Below, one piece after another: positions 35,401 to 45,983 of a DNA stretch of 64,000 bases. The translations under genes and the position numbers were made by a program. Under the pieces are notes generated by a model. It had not been told where the DNA came from. It did no database searches and saw only the letters and a program-made list of their open reading frames with translations. Position 1 is the stretch's first letter; every line of letters begins with the position of its first letter. The stretch comes from Microglena sp. YARC (lineage: Eukaryota; Chlorophyta; Chlorophyceae; Chlamydomonadales; Chlamydomonadaceae): contig CM039462.1 of assembly GCA_022414725.1 (NCBI GenBank), forward strand, positions 40,442,046 through 40,506,045. Direction: 5' to 3'.

Positions 35401-38400
35401 CACCACCACGACCCACCACCATCACCACCCACCACCACCCACCACCACCACCACTACCACCACCACTACCACCACCACGACCCACCACCACTTCCACTCA
35501 CCACGACCACTACCACCACCACGACCCACAACCATTACCACCCACCACAACCACTACCACCACCACGGCCCACCACCATTACCACCCACCACCACCAACC
35601 ACCTACCACCAACCACCAACCACCACCAACCACCCACCACCATCACCTCTACCATGTCCGCATCTCATACCCTACCCCATACCTCAGTCCCAATTCTGAT
35701 TTCCACAGCTCATTCCGCACCCCAACCGTATGTCCCAACCCACCTTGTACATGTGTCCAATGCAACTTGATCAGGCTCATTCCGCACCCCAACCATATAT
35801 CCCAAACCACCCTGCAATCCAAAGTCTGATATCCACAGCTCATTGCACACCCCAACCGTTTATCCCAACCCACCATGCACAGGTATCCAATGCTACCACT
35901 ATAAGGCTCTCTTACTTCTCCTTGGCGACCTCAATCCAAAGTCTGATATCCACAGCTCATTGCACACCCCAACCGTATATCCCAACCCACCTTTTACAGG
36001 TGTTCAATGCTACTTGATTAGGCTCATTCCGCACCCCAACTGTATACCTGAACCCTCCTTGTACAGGTGTCCAATGCTGCTTGGTCACGCTCATTCTGCA
36101 CCCCAACCGTATATCCCAAGTCTGGTATCCTCAGCTCATTCCGCACCCTAACCGTATATCCCAACCCACCATGCACAGGTGTCCAAAGCTACTTGATTTG
36201 GCTCTCCTACTTCTACATGGCCATGTCCATGCGAGAGAACGTACTCATGGTAAACGGCTCACACATCAAGGCTTGGTGGGTGCAGCACCACTACTGGGCT
36301 GCTGGGACATCCATGCTCCTGCTTGGCCTCCCAGTGTACAGTCCGGGTGAGTTCTTAGCCAGCCTGTGGTGGCAGTGCATTAGTTTGGTTAGGTTTGATA
36401 ATATGGTCTGCGAGAGAGAACATACTCCTGGTGAGCGGCTCGCACATCAGGGCTTGGTGGGTGCAGCACCACTACTAGGCTGCTGGGACATCCATGCTCT
36501 TGCTTGGCCTCCCAGTGTACAGTCCTGGTCAGGTCTTAGCCAGCCTGTGGTGGCCGTGCATTAGTTTGGTTAGGTTTGATAATATGGTCTGCGAGAGAGA
36601 ACATACTCCTGGTGAGCGGCTCGCACATCAGGGCTTGGTGGGTGCAGCACCACTACTGGGCTGCTGGGACATCCATGCTCTTGCTTGGCCTCCCAGTGTA
36701 CAGTCCGGTTGAGTTCTTAGCCAGCCTGTGGTGGCAGTGCACTAGTTTGGTTTGATAATATGGTCTGTGAGAGAGAACATACTCCTGGTGAGCGGCTCGC
36801 ACATCAGGGCTTGGTGGGTGCAGCATCACTACTAGGCTGCTGGGACATCCATGCTCCTGCTTGGCCTCCCAGTGTACAGTCCGGGTGAGTTCTTAGCCAG
36901 CCTGTGGTGGCAGTGCATTAGTTTGGTTAGGTTTGATAATATGGTCTGCGAGAGAGAACATACTCCTGGTGAGCGGCTCGCACATCAGGGCTTGGTGGGT
37001 GCAGCACCACTACTAGGCTGCTGGGACATCCATGCTCTTGCTTGGCCTCCCAGTGTACAGTCCTGGTCAGGTCTTAGCCAGCCTGTGGTGGCCGTGCATT
37101 AGTTTGGTTAGGTTTGATAATATGGTCTGCGAGAGAGAACATACTCCTGGTGAGCGGCTCGCACATCAGGGCTTGGTGGGTGCAGCACCACTACTGGGCT
37201 GCTGGGACATCCATGCTCTTGCTTGGCCTCCCAGTGTACAGTCCTGGTCAGGTCTTAGCCAGCCTGTGGTGGCAGTGCACTAGTTTGGTTCGATAATATG
37301 GTCTGTGAGAGAGAACATACTCCTGGTGAGCGGCTCGCACATCAGGGCTTGGTGGGTGCAGCATCACTACTAGGCTGCTGGGACATCCATGCTCCTGCTT
37401 GGCCTCCCAGTGTACAGTCCGGGTGAGTTCTTAGCCAGCCTGTGGTGGCAGTGCATTGGTTTGGTTTGGTTTGATAATATGGTCTATGAGAGAGAACATA
37501 CTCCTGGTGAGTGGCTCACACATCAGGGCTTGGTGGGTGCAGCACCACTACTGGGCTCCTGGGACATCCATGCCCTTGCTTGGCCTCCCAGTGTACAGTC
37601 CTGGTCAGGTCTTAGCCAGCCTGTGGTGGCCGTGCATTAGTTTGGTTAGGTCTGATAATATGGTCTGTGAGAGAGAACATACTCCTGGTGAGCGGCTCAC
37701 ACATCAGGGCTTGGTGGGTGCAGCACCACTACTGGGCTGCTGGGACATCCATGCACTTGCTTGGCCTCCCAGTGTACAGTCCGGTTGAGTTCTTAGCCAG
37801 CCTGTGGTGGCAGTGCACTAGTTTGGTTTGATAATATGGTCTGTGAGAGAGAACATACTCCTGGTGAGCGGCTCGCACATCAGGGCTTGGTGGGTGCAGC
37901 ATCACTACTAGGCTGCTGGGACATCCATGCTCCTGCTTGGCCTCCCAGTGTACAGTCCGGGTGAGTTCTTAGCCAGCCTGTGGTGGCAGTGCATTAGTTT
38001 GGTTTGGTTTGATAATATGGTCTATGAGAGAGAACATACTCCTGGTGAGCGGCTCACACATCAGGGCTTGGTGGGTGCAGCACCACTACTGGGCTGCTGG
38101 GACATCCATGCCCTTGCTTGGCCTCCCAGTGCAGTCCTGGTCAGGTCTTAGCCAGCCTGTGGTGGCCGTGCATTAGTTTGGTTAGGTCTGATAATATGGT
38201 CTAGGAGAGAGAACATACTCCTGGTGAGCGGCTCACACATCAGGGCTTGGTGGGTGCAGCACCACTACTGGGCTCTTGGGACATCCATGCTCCTGCTTGG
38301 CCTCCCAGTGTACAGTCCGGGTGAGTTCTTAGTCAGGCTGTGGTGGCCTTGCATTAGAGTGACAGTATGGATTATGGCACAGGAGTAGCTGGATAGACAA

Positions 38401-41400
38401 GGAGGGATTGGTGGGTTCTTATCCAGCCTGTGATGACCGTGCATTAGAATAATGGTATGGATTGTAATCTAGGAGTGGCCGGATAGACAGAGAGGGTTTT
38501 GTGAGGTTCATGGTGCCAGCCCGTTTGCTTGCACTGGGTTCACACACATCAACTATCACGCAAACACAACTACCTCGCGTACCTTTGGGAGCATGCGTTG
38601 CCGTATGTGTGTTTCCGCCGTCAAATGAACAGGTTAGACGCTTGTCTGATAGGCTACACAACGTTCATACCAATACTGACAGCGACACATTCACCAACAC
38701 ACACAGATCAACACTCACACCAACACACACACCAACACACACACCAACACACACACCAACACACTCACCAACACTTGCGATCCCCCTTCTGCAGCTTTCA
38801 TTCAGTTCTGTTACTACTTTTTGTGCTGGAGCGTCTTCAGGGAGTTGTGATGTTTGTGCAGAACCGCTACCAGCAGCGCCGCATGTATACTCGCATTTAC
38901 CACACACACCAACGCACTCACCAGCCCACACACCAACACACTCACCAACACTTGTGATCCCCCTTCTGCAGCTTTCATCCAGTTCTGTTACTACTTCTTG
39001 TGCTGGAGCGTCTTTCAGGGAGTGGTGATGTTTGTGCAGAACCGCTACCAGCAACGCCGCATGTACACTCGCATCGCCCTAGGAAGAAACACTGCCATGG
39101 ACGTGGTGTCCGGAGAGACGTCTAGCTCCAGTGGGCAGATGCTCATCCTCTACCCTTTGCTTCTCGGTGCGCCTCACCCACTCATGTCTCACCACCCACT
39201 ACCCACCGACCACACACACACTCACGTCTCACCACCCACCCACCACACACACCCACTCATTTCTAGGGAATGGCAATCGTATGATTTTGACTAAAGGAGA
39301 GTATGATATCATACAAATTCCATCAAATGACATTGTATATAAATTGTAACTTTGGCCTAGTCAAACTGCGGGCATCATGTGATATCATTTCCCTACTCAT
39401 TTCACCACCCACTACCCATCCACCCACCCTCCACCCTCCTACCCTCACACTGTTTCTCTTTTGGGGTATGCGTAACAGCTTATACGCAGCTCCTTTTCCC
39501 CGTCATTGATCCAAACCTAAAGCTAGCTAGAGCATTTGGAAGCTGACATGCCGGGCATTCTAATGCAGCTTGACCCAGTGGCTGGCTACTGGAACTTGCT
39601 GGAATCTGCCATGCATAGCCCCACCCCACCCCCACCCCCCCTTCCCCCAAAACAGTGCCCCCACCCACTCACATCTCGCCAGATCTGCTGTATCCTTACT
39701 GTACGCTTCTTGGATCTGACGTACGCTTCTTAGATCTGACGAATCCTTACCTTATGCTTCTTAGATCTGACGTATTCTTTTTGTTCGCTTCTTAGATCTG
39801 CTGTATATTTACTGTACGCTTCTTAGATCTGATGTACGCTTCCTAGATCTGACGTATCCTTACCGTATGCTCTTGGCACAACCGTACTTGATTACCAAAC
39901 CAGACCAACAAGTCCTAAGCAGTGTCGCAAGCGACGCGGAAAATTGGCGGAGTGTGCTGGCAACGGAACGAAAGGTTGCAACGATGGAGCTGACCGAAGC
40001 GAGTTAGTTACGCGACCGTTGGCTGACGTGTCGGGCTTCAATTTTTGTTTTTTGGTCAGACAAACGGACAAATGGGTAAACATGGGGACTCCCGCCCCCT
40101 TGACGAGGGGGCTCCACCAAAAGCTAGAGCCAATTACCAAAGTGGAAAAGAGCATGACAGAACAGGACGGAATCAAATTAGCAGAACATACCGTAGCATG
40201 ACGTGACATGACGAAACAGGACATTGCATGACATGACGTAATGTGACATGACAGAACAGAACGTATAGTAACAAAGCATAACGGAACATGATGTGACATG
40301 ACGAAACATAACTGGTCTTAACGTAGCATAGCACATCGTAACATGACGTGACATGACATAACATAAGATATTGTAACGTGGCATAACGTAACATGACATG
40401 ACGTGACGTGTCACGACATGACATAACAAACCATGCCATACCTTACCCAAACCAAATCATTAAATCAACCCTAACCACCTGGTGGTCATGATATACATGT
40501 ACCCCGCATGACTCATCACCCACCTACCCACCCACCAACCAATGTACCAGTCGCACACAGCTCTTCAAGGCATACAGATTGCCGTCGCAGTCAGCATGAT
40601 GATATATAGTGCCGTGCGTGGCTCCCCACCCACCTACCCACCCACCCACCCACCCACCAACCAATGTACCAGTCGCACACAGCTCTTCAAGGCATACAGA
40701 TTGCCGTCGCAGTCAGCATGATGAAATATAGTACCGTGCGTGGCTCCCCACCCACCTACCCACCCACCCACCCACCAACCAACCAGTGTTTCTTTTTTCG
40801 ACGACGCGTCGCCATTCTGTCACCATTCCGTAGAATGCTTCACCCCCCGGACCCCCCGATATCGGGACGCGCTGCCCCCCCAGACCCCCCCAGGCTTCGC
40901 GCTTCGCGCTCTGCCATGCGACGGCTACGCAACTATCCTGAAATCAGGGTTGAGTAGCCCAAGTAGCTACTCAACCAGGACTACAGAAATCGGAAATAAA
41001 AAACACTGCAACCAACCCACCAACATTGGTTCCGCACACACGCTCACATCCACCCTCACCTTACAAAATCAAAGCCAACTGTCTGTGTTCTATTTCTTGA
41101 TTGCACTCAGCTCTCCAAGGCACACAGATTGCCATCGGAGTCGGCTTGATGATATACATGTACCCTGCATGGCTAACCTCGGAGGGCTGGTATGAGGCAG
41201 AGTCCCAGGAGCTGGACCTGCGCGGCATGAGAGGAGTTTTCTTGGTAAGGATGGGCAGACGATGAGCACAGTTCTTTTGTCTTTCTATGCTCCTGAAATC
41301 AAGCTTGAGTAGCCCAAGTAGCTACTCAACCTGGCCTACAGAAATCTGAGATTAAAAAAACTGGGGCTGGTATTAGGCAGAGTCTCAAGAGCTGGACCTG

Positions 41401-44400
41401 CGTGGTATGAGGGGAGTTTGCTTGGTAAGGACAAGCGGAAGACGAGCACAGTATTATTGTCTTTCTATGCTCCTGAAATCAGTCTTGGGTAGCCCAAGTA
41501 GCTACGCACCCTGGCCCACAAAAATCTGAGATAAAAAAACACCGGGGCTGGTATGAGGCAGAGTTCCAAGAGCTGGACCTGCGTGGTATGAAAGGAGTCT
41601 TCTTGGTAAGGACTGTTTGAAGTTCTGTTCACATTAGGTTGCTTGTCATCGTGCGCTGTTGCCATGATCACCCCCATCACACGGACACTTGAGTGGCAGA
41701 TGGACACAACACACATGTTCATGCAACACCATTGCCAACCACCCCCTATGCAGGGTACTACATTTTGTGAAATTGGTCAGCGCTTTAAGCGCACAAACGA
41801 CAAATTGGCCAGTGCTTAAGTGCAAAAAGCGCAAAAACTGCGCGCTGCACCCACAGGGGGTTGAAAAAACTGCGCGAAACGCGCAGTGGGGCTCAAAAAG
41901 CGTGGGCGAAATAGAGCTGCCGCGCGCGTTTTGTAGTATCCTGCCCCCATGCACTTGGGTTGGGTTCAGGGGAAGGATGAGCAGATGACGAGCACAGTAT
42001 TATCGTATTTCAATACTCCTGCGCCACATTTTCTGCACGGAAGCCAGGCTAGTTCAGATAGGTGAGGGAATGGCAGTAGGTGTAGGTCTGGGTGAGGGTC
42101 TGGGTGTTAAGGTTGTTGCTGTTGTTCTTCTTCTTTTGGGTGGGCGGTGGGGTGGGTGGAGGGTATGTGTGTGTACCAGGATGTGGGGTTTTCCGTTTGC
42201 TGGGAAATACCAACAGCATGAATCCCGTAAACATTGGCACAGTTTGTGTGGATGTTGGGTACGATTGGTATGTTTGTGGACTGACTCCCAGGTTTTTTCT
42301 GCCCTTGAATTCAATACTGGTGTGGAATTTTATGAAATAGCCAAAGAAACTTATTTAATTCTATGGAGGTGTGTAAAACTGATTTAATTTAATTTCAACT
42401 GATTTAATGCAACAGAGTTGTGGGCTTTCATTCAAAAGCCAATGAAACTTCGGAGTACCTGGATTTTAACAAACCAACGGTCCTAGATTTAAACATACAA
42501 TCGTATGTGGCTTTAAACATAAAAGTGTTGCTGGATTTAGAAATAAAAGGGTTCCTGGATTTAACATTAGTCTTATGTGGATTTAAACACAAAAGCGTTC
42601 CTGGATTTAACATTAAAAGGTTTCTGGATCTAAACTTACTAAGTTGTATGTGGATTTAAACAAACTTGCGTTCCTAGGTTTCCAGGATTGAAACATACAG
42701 TCGTAAGTGGATTTAAACTTTAAAAGTTTCCTGGATGAAAACTTACTGTCGTATGTGGATTTAAACATCCAAGGATTCCTGGGTTTAAACATAAATGGTT
42801 CCTGGATTTAATCCAACAATCAGATGAGGATTCAAACATAATAAGGTTCCAGGATATAACATAAAAACGTTCCCGGATTTGAACAAACAAATAGTCTTCG
42901 ATTTTAACATAAAAATCTTCCTGGATTTAAACTTTAAAATGTTCCTCAACCGCTCATTGTATTCTTGTAGTTTAAAGTTTGATTTTTATTTTAAATTTCA
43001 TCGCACCTGTAATTTAAACTTCCGTTGTCGTTTTTCAATGTCAATACAGTCTAGCTTTTTGAAGTTTTACTTACTAGAAGTTTTTACTTACTAATTCCTG
43101 AGCGCGTTGCCCTTCTCTGCGCTTTCAGTCTGAAGCTGCGTTCTTCAACGTGGGCATTCCCAACGTTTTCAATGTCATCACAGTCTAGAATTTTGATGTT
43201 TTACTTACTAGAGGTTGTTACTTAATAATTCCTGAGCGCAATGACCTTCTCTGCGTTTTCAGGCTGGAGCTGCGTTCTTCTACATGGGCATTCGCAACGC
43301 CCTGACAACTCTAGAGACAATCAAGGAGAAGAGCAAACTGTGAGGATATGTGTGTGAGGATATGTGTGTGAGGATACATGTGTGAGGATATGTGTGTGAG
43401 GATATGTGTGTGAGGATATGTGTGTGAGGATACATGTGTGAGGATACATGTGTGAGGATATGTGTGTGAGGATACATGTGTGAGGATATGTGTGTGAGGA
43501 TATGTGTGTGAGGATATGTGCGTGAGGATACATGTGTGAGGATATGTGTGTGAGGATACATGTGTGAGGATACATGTGTGAGGATATGTGTGTGAGGATA
43601 CATGTGTGAGGATATGTTCTTATGCCACATGAGTGTACATGTGTCATATGAGTGTACATGTGTCATATGAGTTTACATGTGTCATATGAGTGTACATGTG
43701 TCATATGAGTGTACATGTGTCATATGAGTGTGCATGTGGCATATGAGTGTACATGTGGCATATGAGTGTACATGTGGCATATGAGTGTACATGTGGCATA
43801 TGAGTGTGCATGTGTCATATGAGTGTGCATGTGTCATATGAGTGTACATGTGGCATATGAGTGTACATGTGTCACATGAGTGTACATGTGTCATATGAGT
43901 GTACATGTGTCATATGAGTGTACATGTGGCATATGAGTGTACATGCGGCATATGAGTGTACATGTGGCATATGAGTGTACATGTGGCATATGAGTGTACA
44001 TGTGGCATATGAGTGTACATGTGTCATATGAGTGTACATGTGTCATATGAGTGTACATGTGTCATATGAGTGTACATGTGTCATATGAGTGTACATGTGT
44101 CATATGAGTGTACATGTGTCATATGAGTGTACATGTGGCATATGAGAGTACATGTGGCATATGAGTGTACATGTGGCATATGAGTGTACATGTGGCATAT
44201 GACTATGAGTGTACATGTGCACTAAAGCGAAAAGCTATGTCTGGCATTCAACTTTCCATCTTGTTTATTGAAGGAGGAATATGGTGTCCATGTATGTGCC
44301 CCTGCAGTGGGCAGGACCATTACTTGTCAAGTCTCACTCGAGCATCACTTGGGTTGCATCATTGGCTTATGCATTTCCATTGGCATCCTGCCTGTTTTGG

Positions 44401-45553
44401 GTACCTTTCCCTGTTTTCCTGTTTGATTATTTAAATGTGTGTGAAGGTATCGACCAAGGTATATGGTGCCCATGTATGTGCCCCTGCAGTGGACAGGACT
44501 TTTACTTGTCAAGTGTCACATGAGCATCACTTGGGTTGCATCTTTGCATAGGCTTATGCATTTGCATTGGCGTCCTGCCTGTTTTTGTTACCTTTTCCTG
44601 TGATTCTGTTGTGTGGTCATGTAAATGTGTGTGAAGGGATCACCTTAGGTATATGGTATGCATGTATGTATAGGGAACGGCAACATGATATCATACGATA
44701 TCATATAATGTCGGCAGTTCGACTAGGCCAAAGTTACCTTTTATGTACAACATCATGTGATGCAATTTGTATGATATCATATGATTTCATACTCACCTTT
44801 GGCCAAAATCGTATGATATGACGATCCCTATGTATGTGCCACTGCAGTGGGCAGGACCATTACTTGTCTAGTATCACATGAGCATCACTTGGGTTGCATC
44901 TTTGCATAGGCTTATGCATTTGCATTGGCATCCTGCCTGCTTTTGTTACCTTTTCCTGTTTTTCTGTTGTTTGATCATGTAAATGTGTGTGAAAGGACCA
45001 CCAAAGGTATATGGTGTCCATGTATGTGTAGGGAACGGCAACATGATATCATGGCATCATATGATCCGTCTAGGCCAAAGTTAAAATACAATAGCATATG
45101 ATATCATACTCACCTATGGCCAAAATCATATGATATGCCTATCCCTATGCATGTTCCACTGCTGTGGGCAGGACCATTACTAGTCCAGTCTCACTTGAGC
45201 ATCACTTGGGTTGCATCTTTGTGTAGGCTTATGCATTTGCATTGGCATCCTGTCTGATTTGGTTACCTTTTCTAGAAATATGGTGTTCATGTGTAGGAAA
45301 CGGTAACTAATATTAGTGTTTGGAAAACGAAAATTAACTAAGATTATTTTAGTGTCACAATCATAATAGTTTTTCAAATATATATTCAAAATTCTGGTGA
45401 GACGGCTCGTCCGACTAATATTATATAATATAATATATGTATTCACTAATATTATATAACATAGCCGACCCCTATTCATTTGTGTGCAGGGATCGCCAAA
45501 GGGCCGCTGTTGCCAAGACTAGGTCTGCCTCGATGGATGTCAAGAGCTCTTAA
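28642..45553 (+). CDS. TMEM120-family multipass membrane protein, 376 residues
   Basis: Nine exons in agreeing phase: 28642-28758, 28854-28984, 30825-30941, 32125-32252, 36179-36346, 38972-39166, 41111-41244, 43263-43339, 45490-45553 (stop TAA). The N-terminal ~120 residues are a charged, Lys/Ala-rich helix, probably a coiled coil (IKTLQQSLATAEKSAKALGN). Membrane segments follow: AYIMLFAPALLAFGM, SYLIWLSYFYMAM, MLLLGLPVY, FIQFCYYFLCW, QMLILYPLLL, IAIGVGLMIYMY. Family signatures are SMRENVLMVNGSHIKAWWVQHH and FVQNRYQQRRMYTRIALG (compare [21 protein letters not shown] and YQSGCLYRLRALG in animal TMEM120A). Known: TMEM120 has six membrane segments, sits in ER/nuclear envelope and binds coenzyme A; its role in algae is not established. 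Length is close to the family (about 340). Several exons have tandem partial copies in the flanking introns. Confidence 0.92.
29828..30040 (-). repeat. GGCGGAGCCCCC family copy (reverse)
   Basis: It runs from CAAGTCCTATGCAGCGTCGC to GGGGGGGCTCCATCAAAA. Confidence 0.75.
30097..30290 (+). mobile_element. MITE-like element with GGGTACTAC termini, copy 1
   Basis: It begins GGGTACTACATTTTG and ends near GCGCGCTTTGTAG. The second copy, 41755-41943, ends TTTTGTAGTATCC, so the termini are imperfect inverted repeats. The interior has AAAGCGCAAAAACTGCGCGC and CCCACAGGGGGTTG. Confidence 0.75.
30546..30824 (+). repeat. Two tandem partial copies of TMEM120 exon 3
   Basis: 138-140 bp units at 30546 and 30684 repeat the acceptor and code for RKFCKPKTPMALR. 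Then they diverge into intron (TTTATCCAGCTTCTGGATAG). Only the third copy (30825) reads through to the donor. Confidence 0.88.
30955..31055 (+). repeat. Dispersed repeat with CCCCAGGAGGTGGGTCTCCCG
   Basis: Other copies: 1612-1690, 56128-56230 (reverse), 59945-60055; a fragment at 47265-47285. It ends GTGGTGCCACTCCTAC. Confidence 0.7.
31085..31278 (+). mobile_element. tRNA-derived SINE, most complete head
   Basis: The head reads AATGGCTCGATGGCAGAGC (A box) and CCGGGTTCGAATCC (B box). The body follows with TCGGTCGCTGTCACCCGCC and CCTTAATACCACGCCCC, ending GGCGTTATCATT. Confidence 0.85.
31345..32124 (+). repeat. Tandem copies of TMEM120 exon 4 acceptor junction
   Basis: 60-120 bp units share CACGTTAAAAGCGC and TCGCTCCCTCACACA. 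The nearest, at 31978, copies GCAACCTGCAGGTTCCGCGTG and the following exon 4 bases. Two units carry an extra CCTATGTAGGGGGGTTGATAAG block. Confidence 0.82.
32270..35060. repeat. 2.8 kb CAGCCAGTCAAT satellite in TMEM120 intron 4
   Basis: Degenerate array mixing the 4-mer CCAG/TCAG and the 12-mer CAGCCAGTCAAT. Long higher-order repeats are visible, for example CAGACAGTCGATCAGCCAG with AGTCAATCGACCAGTCAGCC at 33800, 34360 and 34850. Confidence 0.96.
35280..35650. repeat. CCACCA-rich array
   Basis: (CCACCACCATCACCA)n with CCACGACCC interruptions. 35061-35279 is non-repetitive intron with no exon seen. Confidence 0.9.
35690..36178 (+). repeat. Four tandem copies of TMEM120 exon 5 acceptor junction
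   Basis: 110-130 bp units contain CAGGTGTCCAATGC(TACTTGAT), the acceptor and first bases of exon 5, with GCACCCCAACCGTATATCCCAACCC as spacer. Confidence 0.87.
36400..38345 (+). repeat. Eleven tandem copies of the 3' part of TMEM120 exon 5
   Basis: ~180-bp units start near 36412, 36594, 36770, 36950, 37133, 37308, 37490, 37670, 37847, 38028 and 38210. Each keeps ~110 bp of coding sequence (REN plus LLVSGSHIRAWWVQHHYW and MLLLGLPVYSPG) and a donor-like GTGAGT, GTCAGG or TTGAGT. None has a clear acceptor, so they look like extra donors, not usable exons. Confidence 0.95.
38690..38971 (+). repeat. Partial duplicate of TMEM120 exon 6 with CACCAACACA arrays
   Basis: 38795-38896 repeats the acceptor and first ~100 bp of exon 6. 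It lacks one T in GTCTTTCAGG, shifting the frame, and has no donor. The intact copy begins at 38972. Confidence 0.88.
39267..39395. mobile_element. Palindromic MITE-like element
   Basis: It contains AGTATGATATCATACAAATT, GTAACTTTGGCCTAGTC and CATGTGATATCATTTCCCTAC, aligned with the 44671 copy. Confidence 0.65.
39478..40125. repeat. Dispersed repeats and CTTCTTAGATCTGACGTA units in TMEM120 intron 6
   Basis: 39478-39620 matches the 7700-7910 repeat. 39690-39870 has eight short units of GCTTCTTAGATCTGACGTA. 39900-40125 is a reverse GGCGGAGCCCCC copy. Confidence 0.75.
40185..40440. repeat. ACATGACGTAACATGAC array
   Basis: Degenerate 5-10 bp repeat based on (A)CATGACGTAA. Confidence 0.85.
40540..41110 (+). 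repeat. Two copies of TMEM120 exon 7 acceptor side and a dispersed repeat
   Basis: 40557-40620 and 40676-40745 repeat CACACAGCTCTTCAAGGCATACAG and the ~60 bp after it, coding AVSMM in place of GVGLM. 40793-41010 is the second copy of the 7134-7348 repeat, inserted between them and the true exon. Confidence 0.82.
41290..41610 (+). repeat. Two copies of TMEM120 exon 7 donor side
   Basis: At 41361-41430 and 41545-41609 the code for GWYEAES/EF-QELDLRGM is repeated up to the GTAAGG donor. Each is preceded by the AGCCCAAGTAGCTAC repeat fragment, so that fragment was copied together with the exon junction. Confidence 0.85.
41755..41943 (+). mobile_element. MITE-like element with GGGTACTAC termini, copy 2
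   Basis: About 85% like 30097-30290 by eye, with clearer right end TTTTGTAGTATCC. Confidence 0.75.
42420..43262 (+). repeat. GGATTTAAACATAAAAG minisatellite and one copy of exon 8 acceptor
   Basis: 42440-42930 has ~45-55 bp units around TTCCTGGATTTAAACATA. 43080-43165 is a tandem copy of the exon 8 acceptor with code for EAAFFNVGIPN. The real exon begins at 43263. Confidence 0.85.
43341..44210. repeat. GATATGTGTGTGAG and 19-bp CATATGAGTGTACATGTGT arrays
   Basis: 43341-43615 is a 14-bp unit starting from the exon 8 donor GTGAGG. 43625-44212 has about thirty 19-bp units with GTGTCAT/GTGGCAT variants. Confidence 0.95.
44671..44830. mobile_element. Palindromic MITE-like element, best copy (160 bp)
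   Basis: It starts TAGGGAACGGCAACATGATATC and ends GATATGACGATCCCTA, with GATATCATACGATATCATAT and TATGATATCATATGATTTC as inner palindromes. Confidence 0.8.
45029..45146. mobile_element. Palindromic MITE-like element, shorter copy
   Basis: TAGGGAACGGCAACATGATATC to GATATGCCTATCCCTA, with an internal deletion compared with 44671-44830. Confidence 0.78.
45294..45474. mobile_element. TAATATTAG MITE-like element, copy 1
   Basis: It starts TAGGAAACGGTAACTAATATTAG and ends AACATAGCCGACCCCTA. The other copy is the reverse complement at 56389-56573. Confidence 0.75.
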
Positions 45554-45945
45554 TCTGCTTTCAGAGCAGTCACTATGTGCATCCACAGTCCTTCACTGCC
45601 ACTTTTGTGTGGGTTGGGCTACGAGTAGCTGCTTCTAGGCAGCTCCCGTTCCCTGTCCTTTTTGCCAAACCTGGAGCTAGCTAGTGCGTATGAAAGCTGA
45701 CTTGGCAGGTATTCCAATGCAGCTGCAGTATTTGGTTTTGACCCAGTGGCTGGCTTATGGGGCTGGCGGGAAGCTGTCATGAGTAGCCCAAAAAGGAAAC
45801 AGTGTTCTCCCCCCCCCCCCACCCCCCTACCCCCCCCCACCCCCCCCCCACACACACGCACACACACGCACACACACATACATTGTTCTCCCCCACCCAC
45901 ACACCCACACACCCAAAAAGGAAACAGTGTTCTCCCCCCCCCCCC

Positions 45946-45983
<38 letters not shown>

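Larger units (their letters stand above)
44280..45489. repeat. Four long intron repeats with inserted MITEs
   Basis: CCTGCAGTGGGCAGGACCATTACTTGTC... and CATCACTTGGGTTGCATC recur at 44300, 44484, 44842 and 45160. Palindromic MITEs (44671-44830, 45029-45146) and the TAATATTAG element (45294-45474) sit within them. Confidence 0.8.

Noticed and set aside
36400..38345. A protein with eleven repeated membrane domains
   Set aside because: The frames are stopped or shifted between units, and the units match only the 3' part of one exon plus intron.
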